A DNA stretch of 64,000 nucleotides from Paludibacterium sp. Its GTDB lineage: Bacteria > Pseudomonadota > Gammaproteobacteria > Burkholderiales > Chromobacteriaceae. Location: contig NZ_JAFAND010000117.1 of the NCBI RefSeq assembly GCF_019232825.1, forward strand, positions 1 through 64,000, given 5' to 3'. The stretch's first letter is position 1. Each line of letters starts with the position of its first letter. A program made the position numbers and the translations under genes. Shown here piece by piece: positions 1 through 7,579 of the stretch. The notes beneath the pieces were generated by a model. That model ran no database searches. It worked only from the letters and a program-made list of their open reading frames with translations, and was not told where the DNA came from.

Positions 1-88
1 TGCGGCATCCGCCGCAAACAGGCGCGGGCCTTGAGGTGACCAGACCCCAAGACCCGCTAACCAAACCAACTACCCAGGAGTAGTCGAT

Positions 89-346
89 ATGGCTGTTGTC
101 CATGGTAATGCAGTTTCCGCCCCCTATTCAAACCAGCGTCTCCGCCAGCAGCAGTTACTTTCCTTGATCGCGGTGTTGTGCGAACCGCGCCAAAACCGTT
201 CCAGCACAGACATGCGCCGGCTGATCGTCGACAGCCGTCTGAACTGGTCGGTGGCGCCGGTCGACGCCACCACGTCATGGCTCTATCTGCCGCAAGCGGT
301 GCGGGCGAGAGAGATTGCGGGCTGCTTAGTGCTCACCGCCGATTAA
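89..346 (+). CDS. Small hypothetical protein
   Basis: An 85-residue ORF that I do not recognise. An AGGAG ribosome-binding site stands about 8 bases before the ATG, which is the main reason to think it is translated. The protein has no signal peptide or membrane segment. It is basic in the middle (around MRRLIVDSRLNW) and contains one Cys near the end. It stands alone, and its nearest neighbour is the opposite-strand membrane protein. A GC-rich stem-loop (CGGGGCC/GGCCCCG, 362-379) follows the stop but lacks a T-tract. The alternative is a chance ORF. Confidence 0.45.
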   Translation: MAVVHGNAVSAPYSNQRLRQQQLLSLIAVLCEPRQNRSSTDMRRLIVDSRLNWSVAPVDATTSWLYLPQAVRAREIAGCLVLTAD

Positions 347-629
347 GGCGATAACCGGAGGCGGGGCCGTAGGGCCCCGGACCTGGTCTGCGTCGTTGCC
401 CGAATGAATGTAACGATCTGGGTTTGTATTACTGATAGACAGACACGCGCCAAACCACTGAGCCAAGAGTGCCGCCGCAGACGGTACGTTGGACGATTGT
501 TCCACTTGGCTCACCCCTCTCTGGCAGTTCGTAGCGTCGCGGCATCCATGCATTTGGGCTGGAATCACTGAGCCCGGCCTTTACTTTTTGCAGAATGCTA
601 TCTGGGAGTAAATTACCCCCCGTTTCCCC

Positions 630-1289
630 CTACCCCGTCGTCAATACATCAGGGTCAAGCAATGCGCCCAGGAAAGGACGCGCAGCTTGCTTGTCACCCT
701 GCGACTCGGCGGGTAAATAAGCGCAGACAACGGATGCGCTCTGTTCACCCATGATGGCGGCGCCCACTTGCCATTGCTGCCGATCGGCCATTCGCCACAG
801 TTGGAAATACGCCCTGCAGCGCCAGAGGTAAAAACCCGCCAGCAACAGTTCAAGAATGATCATGGCCGTGTCGTTGGTGTTTGACCATGCCAGGGCATTC
901 TTACTGATATCCACGACAGCCAAAACAAAACCGATCATGTACAACACGCCGCGCACCATCGCCTGCCGTGACATCCATTGGCGCATCAGATCGGCCGAAA
1001 AGAAGTAGACATTACGCAAAGTAGACGCTTGGTATGGAACAGCAACGCCGAGGAGGTAGGCTTTGTCCAGATTGGGTGTGCTGTCGTAAAGCAGTTTGTT
1101 TTGCCCGCTCAAGGAGCTTAAGGACATGGACAGCAGCATGGGTTGCATGCCAATGACCAACAACCAAAGCATGGAGATGTACGAAGCCGTCTGACCAACC
1201 GCCATCGCCAACACAAACCCTGCGACAAACACGATTGTTTTGAGCGGCCGTTCCAGGAAGTAGCTGATGAAAGGTGGGGTGTAGTTCAT
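630..1289 (-). CDS. Hypothetical multi-pass membrane protein
   Basis: A 219-residue protein with clear hydrophobic stretches at roughly residues 17-55 (long enough for two spans), 110-130 and 140-158, and a soluble C-terminal tail of about 60 residues. I do not recognise the family, and its function is unknown. No strong ribosome-binding site is visible before the ATG, although the hydrophobicity pattern and length argue for a real gene. It stands alone between an unrecognised small gene and the promoter region of the ABC importer. Its base composition is less GC-rich than the conserved genes to the right. Confidence 0.55.
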   Translation of the reverse strand: MNYTPPFISYFLERPLKTIVFVAGFVLAMAVGQTASYISMLWLLVIGMQPMLLSMSLSSLSGQNKLLYDSTPNLDKAYLLGVAVPYQASTLRNVYFFSADLMRQWMSRQAMVRGVLYMIGFVLAVVDISKNALAWSNTNDTAMIILELLLAGFYLWRCRAYFQLWRMADRQQWQVGAAIMGEQSASVVCAYLPAESQGDKQAARPFLGALLDPDVLTTG

Positions 1290-1632
1290 CGCGATGACAC
1301 TCGTTAAGGTTTCTCGTCACGCCAGAGGCGCTTCTGGATGTTGACATAATATTACGCCTACAGCCATCAAAACAGCATAAAAAGAGGGGACCTATGAGTG
1401 CCGCCGGGATGCCAACGCCGAAGGGGATAGGTCGATGCATAATGATATTGTTGAGCCCCGCTCGACGCCATACAGGGGGAGCGTCGCCTATGTACAAAAC
1501 GCCACACAGACCATTTAATGCAAATTAGATATAACAACTTAGAATATATTAATCGAATAGTAATATTGGATGATTGCGCACCACAAAGTTAGCATGTTGA
1601 CTTTATAACTAATAACTTTATTTGGTGCGACA
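1290..1632. promoter_or_regulatory. AT-rich intergenic promoter region upstream of the ABC importer
   Basis: About 340 bases without a convincing gene; the minus-strand ORF track entry here (1012-1497) overlaps the membrane protein and looks like a shadow. From about 1500 to 1632 the DNA is very AT-rich compared with the rest of the window. It contains a TTGACT hexamer (1597-1602) and an inverted repeat AAAGTTA/TAACTTT (1585-1591 and 1613-1619) just before the ATG of the binding protein. This is probably the importer promoter with a regulator site. The exact -10 and the regulator cannot be assigned. Confidence 0.4.
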
Positions 1633-2439
1633 ATGAGAACTGCAGGATATATTACAGCATTGGCCCTGACGCTGGGCGTTGCGGGCCTGGCCCATGCCGA
1701 TCAGCTCGATGACATCCAGCGCGATGGCAAAATCACGATTGGTGTTTTTGACAGCAATCCTCCCTTTGGCTTCGTGGACAGACACAGCAATGCGCTGACT
1801 GGTTACGACATCGACTTTGCCCGTGAAATTGCCCGCAAGCTGGGCGTGAAGCTGGAATTACAGCCGACTAACCCGGCAAACCGTATCCCGCTGCTGGTCT
1901 CGAACAAGGTCAATGTGATCGTGGCCGACTTCACCATTACGCCGGAGCGTGCCCAGCAAGTTGATTTCAGCACACCTTACTTTGTCGGTGGCCAGCAGTT
2001 CCTCGCGCCCAAGGGCAAGTTCCCTCACAAGGAAGACCTGGCCAATGCCCGCATCGGTGCGGTAAAGGGCACCACCGAAGAACAAGCTTTGCGCAAGGAG
2101 TTCCCGGGCGCCAATGTGCTTTCCTACGATGAGATCTCCCTGGCCCTGGTCGCGCTGCGCAATGGCAATGTCCAGGCCATCACCCAGGATGGCGCCCTGC
2201 TGGCCGGCCTGCTGGCCAAGGCGCCGGACAAGTCGCGCTACGCCATCCTGCCGTACACCTTGTCGGTGGAAAACATCGGTATCGCGGTCAACAAAGGGGA
2301 GTCCCGCTTACTGGGCAAGATCAACCAGACTCTGGTCGAACTGGAAAAGAACGGCACGGCCGTCAAGATTTACAACAAGTGGTTCGGCAAGGGCAGTGAA
2401 ACCCCGCTGCCGCGTACCTTCAAGATTGCCATTCAGTAA
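1633..2439 (+). CDS. Polar amino-acid ABC transporter, periplasmic substrate-binding protein
   Basis: A 268-residue solute-binding protein of family 3 (polar amino-acid uptake type). It starts with a signal peptide (hydrophobic residues 5-20, likely cut after AHA), so it should be periplasmic. The fold is shown by TIGVFDSNPPFGFVD near the start, LTGYDIDFAREIA, and the VNVIVADFTITPERAQQVDFS block typical of the glutamate/glutamine/cystine-binding group. It is the first gene of a four-gene importer operon. The substrate cannot be read from sequence. Convergence with a cysteine-using encapsulin operon makes a sulfur-containing amino acid attractive, but that is only inference. Confidence 0.9.
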   Translation: MRTAGYITALALTLGVAGLAHADQLDDIQRDGKITIGVFDSNPPFGFVDRHSNALTGYDIDFAREIARKLGVKLELQPTNPANRIPLLVSNKVNVIVADFTITPERAQQVDFSTPYFVGGQQFLAPKGKFPHKEDLANARIGAVKGTTEEQALRKEFPGANVLSYDEISLALVALRNGNVQAITQDGALLAGLLAKAPDKSRYAILPYTLSVENIGIAVNKGESRLLGKINQTLVELEKNGTAVKIYNKWFGKGSETPLPRTFKIAIQ

Positions 2440-2445
2440 CAAAAC

Positions 2446-2468
2446 AGCCCCGCCTCTCTGGCGGGGCT
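2446..2468 (+). terminator. Intra-operon hairpin between binding protein and ATPase genes
   Basis: A perfect 9-bp stem AGCCCCGCC/GGCGGGGCT with a 5-base loop directly after the binding-protein stop. It has no real T-tract. It therefore more likely acts as a partial terminator or an RNA-stabilising structure that raises binding-protein expression over the membrane components, as is common in such operons (inference). Confidence 0.6.
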
Positions 2469-2480
2469 TCTGGTATCCCC

Positions 2481-3233
2481 ATGATTCAGTTCAAAAAAGT
2501 CAGCAAGCAATTTGGCACTGTGCCCGTCCTGCAGGACATTGACCTGCACATTGCCACGGGTGAAGTGGTGGTGATCTGTGGCCCGTCCGGCTCGGGCAAA
2601 TCGACGCTGATCCGCTCGATCAACCGCCTGGAGGAAATTGACGCCGGCGAGATCCTAGTCGACGGCTTGTCGGTGCACGACCCCTCGCGCAGCCTGAATG
2701 CCCTGCGTCGTGAAATCGGCTTTCTGTTCCAGCAGTTCAATCTTTATCCGCATTTGAATGTGCTGGACAACATCACGCTGGCACCGCGACGCCTGGCCGG
2801 GCAGTCCCGCGCCGCGGCGGAGGCGCGGGCCGTGGCTTTGCTGGAGCAAGTCGGCCTGAGCGAGAAACAGGCGGCGTTTCCGGCCAATCTGTCGGGAGGA
2901 CAACAGCAACGCGTGGCCATCGCGCGGGCGCTGGCGCTGTCTCCGCGCATCCTACTGTTTGATGAACCCACTTCGGCGCTTGACCCGGAGATGGTCGGCG
3001 AGGTTCTGACCGTGATTCGGCAGCTGGCGCATCAAGGCATCACCCTGGTGGTGGTCACGCATGAAATGGGCTTTGCCCGCGAGGTGGCAGACCGTATCGT
3101 TTTCGTCGACAAAGGCCGCATCCTCGAACAAGCGACCCCGGCGGCTTTTTTCCGCCAACCCTCTCATCCGCGCGCCCGTCAGTTCCTGCAGCAACTAACC
3201 AGTCCCCTGCACCTGAGCGAGGCCAGCACATGA
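2481..3233 (+). CDS. Polar amino-acid ABC transporter, ATP-binding subunit
   Basis: A 250-residue ABC ATPase of the GlnQ type, at the usual length. It has Walker A GPSGSGKST (residues 34-42), a Q-loop at 84-85, signature LSGGQ (137-141), Walker B ILLFDEP (157-163) and the switch His in TLVVVTHEMGFAREVAD. It hydrolyses ATP at the inner face of the membrane to drive import through the two permeases encoded next. Its stop overlaps the first permease start by 4 bases (ATGA), so the genes are translationally coupled. Confidence 0.93.
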   Translation: MIQFKKVSKQFGTVPVLQDIDLHIATGEVVVICGPSGSGKSTLIRSINRLEEIDAGEILVDGLSVHDPSRSLNALRREIGFLFQQFNLYPHLNVLDNITLAPRRLAGQSRAAAEARAVALLEQVGLSEKQAAFPANLSGGQQQRVAIARALALSPRILLFDEPTSALDPEMVGEVLTVIRQLAHQGITLVVVTHEMGFAREVADRIVFVDKGRILEQATPAAFFRQPSHPRARQFLQQLTSPLHLSEAST

Positions 3234-3973
3234 AGCATTACCACTTCGACTGGTCCGCGGTATGGAGCGGCCAGCCACTGACCTGGCTGCTGCATGGCGT
3301 GGGCGTCACCATGTTGCTGACCGTGCTGTCCTGCCTGCTGGCCAGCTTGCTGGCCGTGATATTGCTGGCGCTGCGCTTTGTGCCGTGGCGACCCGCAGGC
3401 TGGCTGGCCGCCGGCTGGATTCAGCTGTTCCGCAATACCCCGCTGACCGTGCAGATGTTGTTCTGGTATTTCGGCGCCCTCCCTCTGCTGCCAGAAGGAC
3501 TGCGCAATGCGCTTGCCAACGGGCCCATCTTGTTGGGCCTGCCCCTGCCCAGCAGCGAGATGCTGACGGCGATATGGAGCCTGGGTCTATTCAGTGCGGC
3601 GTTTCTGGCCGAGGATCTGCGTGCGGGCGTCAGGGCCGTGCCCTTTGGCCAATGGGAGACCGTCCGCAGTCAGGGGTTTTCCACTTGGCCGGCCTTGCGG
3701 TATGTGATTTTGCCCCAGGCGCTGGCTCATGCCTGGCCACCTATGGTGAATCAGTACCTGAACGTGCTGAAGAACTCTCCGCTGGCGATGTCCATCGCCG
3801 TCGCAGAACTCATGTATCAGACCAATCAGATCGAGAGTTTCAACTTCCACGGCATCGAGGCTTATGCCAGTGCCTCGGTCCTGTATCTGCTGATCGGGCT
3901 GGCACTCAGTCAGTTGCTGCAACGACTTGGGCCCGCACCGCTTCATGACAAAGGGGTACCCCATGGCCGTTGA
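3230..3973 (+). CDS. Polar amino-acid ABC transporter, permease subunit 1
   Basis: A 247-residue inner-membrane permease of the HisM/GlnP type with about five hydrophobic segments. The N-terminal QLFRNTPLTVQMLFWYF block, with RNTPL before the second half of the membrane domain, is typical of this family. An EAA-like coupling loop follows at ETVRSQGFSTWPALRYVILP, which contacts the ATPase. It overlaps the ATPase gene by 4 bases and the second permease by 11 bases. Two permeases per operon is the normal arrangement for this transporter family. Confidence 0.92.
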   Translation: MKHYHFDWSAVWSGQPLTWLLHGVGVTMLLTVLSCLLASLLAVILLALRFVPWRPAGWLAAGWIQLFRNTPLTVQMLFWYFGALPLLPEGLRNALANGPILLGLPLPSSEMLTAIWSLGLFSAAFLAEDLRAGVRAVPFGQWETVRSQGFSTWPALRYVILPQALAHAWPPMVNQYLNVLKNSPLAMSIAVAELMYQTNQIESFNFHGIEAYASASVLYLLIGLALSQLLQRLGPAPLHDKGVPHGR

Positions 3974-4673
3974 GCGGTTTCATTTTCAGGTCATCATCGA
4001 TAACGCCCACTACCTGCTGGTCGGCAATCTGGCCCAGGGGCAGATCGGCGGGGTATTGCTGACCCTGTTGATCGCGCTGTCTTCCGGTCTGCTGGCGCTG
4101 ATCATCGGCTTTGTACTGGCCCTGCTCTGCCGGTTTTTCCCGCGCCGTCTGGCGCCCGCACTGGGCACGCTGGGGGAACTCGTGCGTGGCATCCCTTTGC
4201 TACTGCTGATTTTCTGGCTCTATTTCCTTCTGCCCATGCTGCTCGGCCGCGGAGCACCGGATACGATCTCGGTCATTGCCGCGCTGGCACTGTTCAATGC
4301 CTTTAGTGTCATGCTGACGATCCTGTCGGGCCTGGCTGCCTTGCCCCCGGGCCAAAATGAAGCCGCCATGGCCAGTGGTTTCACGCATTGGCAGCGTCTG
4401 CGCTGGGTCCTGCTGCCACAGGCACTGAGTCATATCCTGCCTTCACTGGTCAATCTGTTCGTTGCCCTGATCAAGGATACTTCGCTGGCCTTTGTGGTCA
4501 GCGTACCCGAGCTGACCCTGGTCAGTAGCCAGATCAACAACCGCGAGCAGATCTATCCACTGGAAATCTTTCTCACTGCCGGGGCGATTTATTTTGCGTT
4601 GTGCAGCAGCCTAACCTGGGCAGCACACCAGTTGGAGAATCGGTTGGCCAGACGTCAGCTATCCATTGTCTGA
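3963..4673 (+). CDS. Polar amino-acid ABC transporter, permease subunit 2
   Basis: A 236-residue inner-membrane permease, partner of the preceding subunit. It has the LVRGIPLLLLIFWLYF motif and an EAA loop, EAAMASGFTHWQRLRWVLLP. The ORF track starts at 3927, but I prefer the ATG at 3963. It follows an AAAGGGG ribosome-binding site and gives only an 11-base overlap with the upstream gene, while the longer version adds a non-family N-terminus. It is the last gene of the importer operon, and two hairpins lie between it and the convergent encapsulin operon. Confidence 0.9.
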   Translation: MAVERFHFQVIIDNAHYLLVGNLAQGQIGGVLLTLLIALSSGLLALIIGFVLALLCRFFPRRLAPALGTLGELVRGIPLLLLIFWLYFLLPMLLGRGAPDTISVIAALALFNAFSVMLTILSGLAALPPGQNEAAMASGFTHWQRLRWVLLPQALSHILPSLVNLFVALIKDTSLAFVVSVPELTLVSSQINNREQIYPLEIFLTAGAIYFALCSSLTWAAHQLENRLARRQLSIV

Positions 4674-4705
4674 ACGGATACCTTCCTCAGGCAGCGCCAA
4701 ATAAA

Positions 4706-4730
4706 AAGCCGGCACATGGTGTGCCGGCTT
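4706..4730. terminator. Hairpin terminator after the ABC importer operon
   Basis: A perfect 10-bp stem AAGCCGGCAC/GTGCCGGCTT with loop ATGGT, preceded by an A-run. It lies 33 bases after the last permease stop. The A-run also makes it usable for minus-strand transcripts. A near-identical hairpin lies 190 bases further right. Confidence 0.65.
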
Positions 4731-4895
4731 TCAGCTTGCTGACAACCCCATCTCCGCGAAGCGGAGGCCCCCTTGCAGGGCAAGGGCGGGGGGATGGGGA
4801 TTCGATGGACAGGCTGCGAAATCAGCAAGCTGCCTCCGAGGACCGGCTTTGCCGGGCCCTCCGGAACCACCGCAAACCACTAAGTCAACAGCCTG

Positions 4896-4922
4896 AAAGC
4901 CGGCACATGGCGTGCCGGCTTT
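4896..4922. terminator. Hairpin terminator after the encapsulin operon
   Basis: An 11-bp stem AAAGCCGGCAC/GTGCCGGCTTT with loop ATGGC, located 16 bases downstream of the minus-strand cysteine desulfurase stop. It differs from the hairpin at 4706-4730 mainly by one loop base. The two sit as a pair between convergent operons. The DNA between them (4731-4895) has further short GC-rich inverted repeats (CTCCGCGAAGCGGAG; CCCTTGCAGGGCAAGGG) and no credible gene. Confidence 0.65.
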
Positions 4923-4937
4923 GTCTCTTCATCAACG

Positions 4938-6602
4938 TTATCGTCTTGCCGAAGCCAGACGACCCACCACCTCGACCAGCTTGTCGACCTCTTCGCAGGT
5001 GTTGTAGAACGCCAGCGAAGGCCGTACGGTGGCCTCCAGACCGAAACGACGCAAAATCGGCTGAGCGCAGTGGTGACCGGAACGCACGGCGATTCCCTCC
5101 TGGTTGAGTGCCTGGCCGACCTGCTCCGGGGCATACCCTTCCAGCACAAAGGACAGCACGCTGGTCTTTTCCCGCGCCGTGCCGATCAGCCTCAGACCGC
5201 GAATGGACTGCAGCCCGGCCGTGGCATACTCCAGCAAGCCATGCTCATAGGCAGCAATCGCTTCCAGACCGAGACCACTGACATAGTCCAGAGCCGCACC
5301 CAATCCAATGGCATCGGCAATATTACCGGTTCCCGCCTCGAAACGATTGGGAGGCGGCTGAAACAGCGTCCGCTCGAAGGTGACGTCGGCGATCATATTT
5401 CCCCCGCCCTGCCAGGGCGGCATCTCGTCCAGCAGGGCCTTCTTGCCGTACACCACCCCGATGCCGGTCGGGGCAAACACCTTGTGCCCGGAAAAGACGA
5501 AGAAGTCGGCATCCAGCACTGCCACATTGACCCGCAGGTGTGACACCGATTGCGCGCCATCGATCAGCACGCGCGCCCCGGCGGCATGCGCCATGGCGAT
5601 GACCTCGGCAACCGGGGTCACCGTTCCCAGTGCATTGGATACCTGTGTCAATGCCACCAGACGAGTACGCTCGTTCAGCAACTGCCGCAGACCATCCAGC
5701 CGGATCTGGCCATCGTCATCGACTGGAATCACCTTCAGACTCGCCCCGACCTGCTGGGCAAGCTGCTGCCAGGGGACGATGTTGGCGTGATGTTCCAGGT
5801 GTGACACAACAATCTCGTCACCGGCGCGAATGTTCTGCCGCCCCCAGGTCGACGCCACCAGATTGATCGCCTCTGTCGCGCCCCGCACGAAAATGATCTC
5901 CTCCGCACTGGCAGCGCCAATAAAATGCGCCACCTTGTCCCGTGCAGCCTCGTAAGCCTCGGTCGCACGCGCTGCCATTTCATGCGCAGCCCGGTGGATA
6001 TTCGAGTTTTCGTGTTGGTAGAAATACGCCAGACGATCAATCACCGCCTGCGGTTTCTGGGTGGTTGCCGCGTTATCCAGCCACACCAGCGGCTTGCCGT
6101 TGACCCGTTCGGCCAACAGCGGGAAATCACGCCGAATGGCGTGGATATCCAGCCCGTGCTTAGGCGCAGAGGCCAACTGCGGCGTCAGACCCTCGCGTCC
6201 CGGATGCGACCAGTCCTCGACAAAATAATAGCCGCCTGGCGCTGTCGGTTCGGGCGGAGCTAGCACCGCCGGACGTGCGGGTTCCAGCAGCAGTTCACGC
6301 AATGCGGCCTCTCCCGGCAAACCGAAAGACTCGGCCGTTACCCGATCATCGACCACGATGCCACGCTCCTGACGCTCAGCGAGGAAGTAATAGTCGGAAG
6401 GGGAACGGGGCGTCGCCTGACTGACGGAGGGAGAAAGGTGCTCTCCCGCGCGCGGCGCGTCCGGGCTGGCGCGCGCGGCCGCGTCGGCAGTGGCAGTCTC
6501 TCCGGGTAGCGCCGAGAAAAACTGGTTGGCCAGTCGGGCTAGCTCAGCCAGGTCCGGCAGCCCCGTCGGAGAGGACTCACTTGTAAGTGTCTGGATAGTC
6601 AT
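4938..6602 (-). CDS. Family 2A encapsulin cargo: SufS-type cysteine desulfurase with cargo-loading N-terminus
   Basis: A 554-residue PLP enzyme that converts cysteine to alanine and enzyme-bound persulfide. Residues from about 150 onward are a complete group II (SufS/CsdA) desulfurase, with PLP Lys374 in VFSGHKVFAPTG and catalytic Cys512 in VRSGHHCAQP. The first 150 residues are Pro/Ala/Ser-rich, probably disordered, and absent from ordinary SufS. They contain LARLANQFF (residues 21-29) and two spaced YYF motifs (SDYYFLAE at 69-76, GGYYFVEDW at 123-131). This matches family 2A encapsulin cargo enzymes, in which this extension directs loading into the shell. It is the last gene of the operon and overlaps the shell gene by 26 bases. 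Length and both active-site residues suggest an intact enzyme. Confidence 0.95.
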   Translation of the reverse strand: MTIQTLTSESSPTGLPDLAELARLANQFFSALPGETATADAAARASPDAPRAGEHLSPSVSQATPRSPSDYYFLAERQERGIVVDDRVTAESFGLPGEAALRELLLEPARPAVLAPPEPTAPGGYYFVEDWSHPGREGLTPQLASAPKHGLDIHAIRRDFPLLAERVNGKPLVWLDNAATTQKPQAVIDRLAYFYQHENSNIHRAAHEMAARATEAYEAARDKVAHFIGAASAEEIIFVRGATEAINLVASTWGRQNIRAGDEIVVSHLEHHANIVPWQQLAQQVGASLKVIPVDDDGQIRLDGLRQLLNERTRLVALTQVSNALGTVTPVAEVIAMAHAAGARVLIDGAQSVSHLRVNVAVLDADFFVFSGHKVFAPTGIGVVYGKKALLDEMPPWQGGGNMIADVTFERTLFQPPPNRFEAGTGNIADAIGLGAALDYVSGLGLEAIAAYEHGLLEYATAGLQSIRGLRLIGTAREKTSVLSFVLEGYAPEQVGQALNQEGIAVRSGHHCAQPILRRFGLEATVRPSLAFYNTCEEVDKLVEVVGRLASARR

Positions 6603-7506
6603 GGTATTTGCCTATCTCGACGTCTTCGAGCACCGCCAGGGAATCTTCTGTCAGCACCGCCAGCGAGCAATACAGCGAGATCAGATAGGAGGCGATGGCA
6701 TTGCGATTGATACCCATGAATCGGACAGACAGCCCCGGGCTTTGCTCGCCGGCCACGCCCGGTTGATACAAGCCGATCACACCCTGGCGTTTCTGCCCCA
6801 CCCGCAACAGCAGAATGCTGGTCTTGCCATCGTTGATCGGCACTTTGTCGGACGGAATCAGCGGTACGCCGCGCCAGGTGATGAATTGCGAGCCAAACAG
6901 GCTGACGGTGGGTGGCGGCACGCCGCGGCGGGTGCACTCACGACCGAAGGCAGCGATGGCCAGCGGGTGGGCAAGGAAAAAGCCCGGTTCTTTCCAGACC
7001 TTGACCAACAGTTCGTCCAGGTCATCAGGCGTTGGCGCGCCAGTCAACGTCGAGATACGCTGCGCGTCGTCCACATTGGCCAGCAAGCCGTATTCCGGAT
7101 TATTGATCAGTTCGTTTTCCTGGCGCTCCTTGATGATCTCGATGGTCAGACGCAGCTGCTCTTTGATCTGGTCGTGCGGGCTGCTGTAGAGATCGGAAAC
7201 GCGGGTATGAACATCCAACACCGTCGTGACCGCGTTAAGGAACAACTCGCGTGGCTGATCCTCATAATCGACGAAGGTTTGCGGCAGTTCTGCTTCGTCG
7301 CGATGCGAGCATGCCACCTGGATTTCAGAAGCATTCTTCACCCGGTTGAGGCGGAAGATACCCGCTTCTACCGGCACCCACTGCAACAAAAGTGTCAGCC
7401 AGCGCGGGCTAATGCGCGACAGCTGGGGAACCGTTTTGGTGGTATTGGCAAGCTGCCTCGCGGCGTTATCACTGAGGGCCTGCTGAGCTTCCTGATACTG
7501 ACTCAT
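6577..7506 (-). CDS. Family 2A encapsulin shell protein (SrpI type)
   Basis: A 309-residue HK97-fold shell protein of the SrpI-like family 2A, recognised from its overall sequence (SRISPRWLTLLLQWVPVEAG early; ending in LYCSLAVLTEDSLAVLEDVE). Members self-assemble into icosahedral compartments that enclose a cysteine desulfurase, which is exactly the gene downstream. There is no cyclic-nucleotide-binding insertion, so it is 2A and not 2B. The track starts at a GTG at 7521, but an AGGAG site sits six bases before the ATG at 7506, which I use. A 73-base gap separates it from the acetyltransferase gene, enough for an extra regulatory element. The T number and cargo load cannot be inferred. Confidence 0.94.
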   Translation of the reverse strand: MSQYQEAQQALSDNAARQLANTTKTVPQLSRISPRWLTLLLQWVPVEAGIFRLNRVKNASEIQVACSHRDEAELPQTFVDYEDQPRELFLNAVTTVLDVHTRVSDLYSSPHDQIKEQLRLTIEIIKERQENELINNPEYGLLANVDDAQRISTLTGAPTPDDLDELLVKVWKEPGFFLAHPLAIAAFGRECTRRGVPPPTVSLFGSQFITWRGVPLIPSDKVPINDGKTSILLLRVGQKRQGVIGLYQPGVAGEQSPGLSVRFMGINRNAIASYLISLYCSLAVLTEDSLAVLEDVEIGKYHDYPDTYK

Positions 7507-7579
7507 AATTGACTCCTGCACTTGTGATAATCATGGTGATCATGGCCAGTCTGTGCATGATCTGAAAACAGCAGAACGA

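Noticed and set aside
1012-1497. 161-residue minus-strand ORF
   Set aside because: Overlaps the hypothetical membrane protein in another frame, with no ribosome-binding site and an unlikely composition.
4601-5107. 168-residue plus-strand ORF spanning the twin hairpins
   Set aside because: It crosses two hairpin terminators and overlaps two real genes; no family resemblance.
6490-7512. 340-residue plus-strand ORF over the encapsulin shell gene
   Set aside because: The minus strand encodes a recognisable family 2A shell protein with a good ribosome-binding site. This ORF has no family resemblance.
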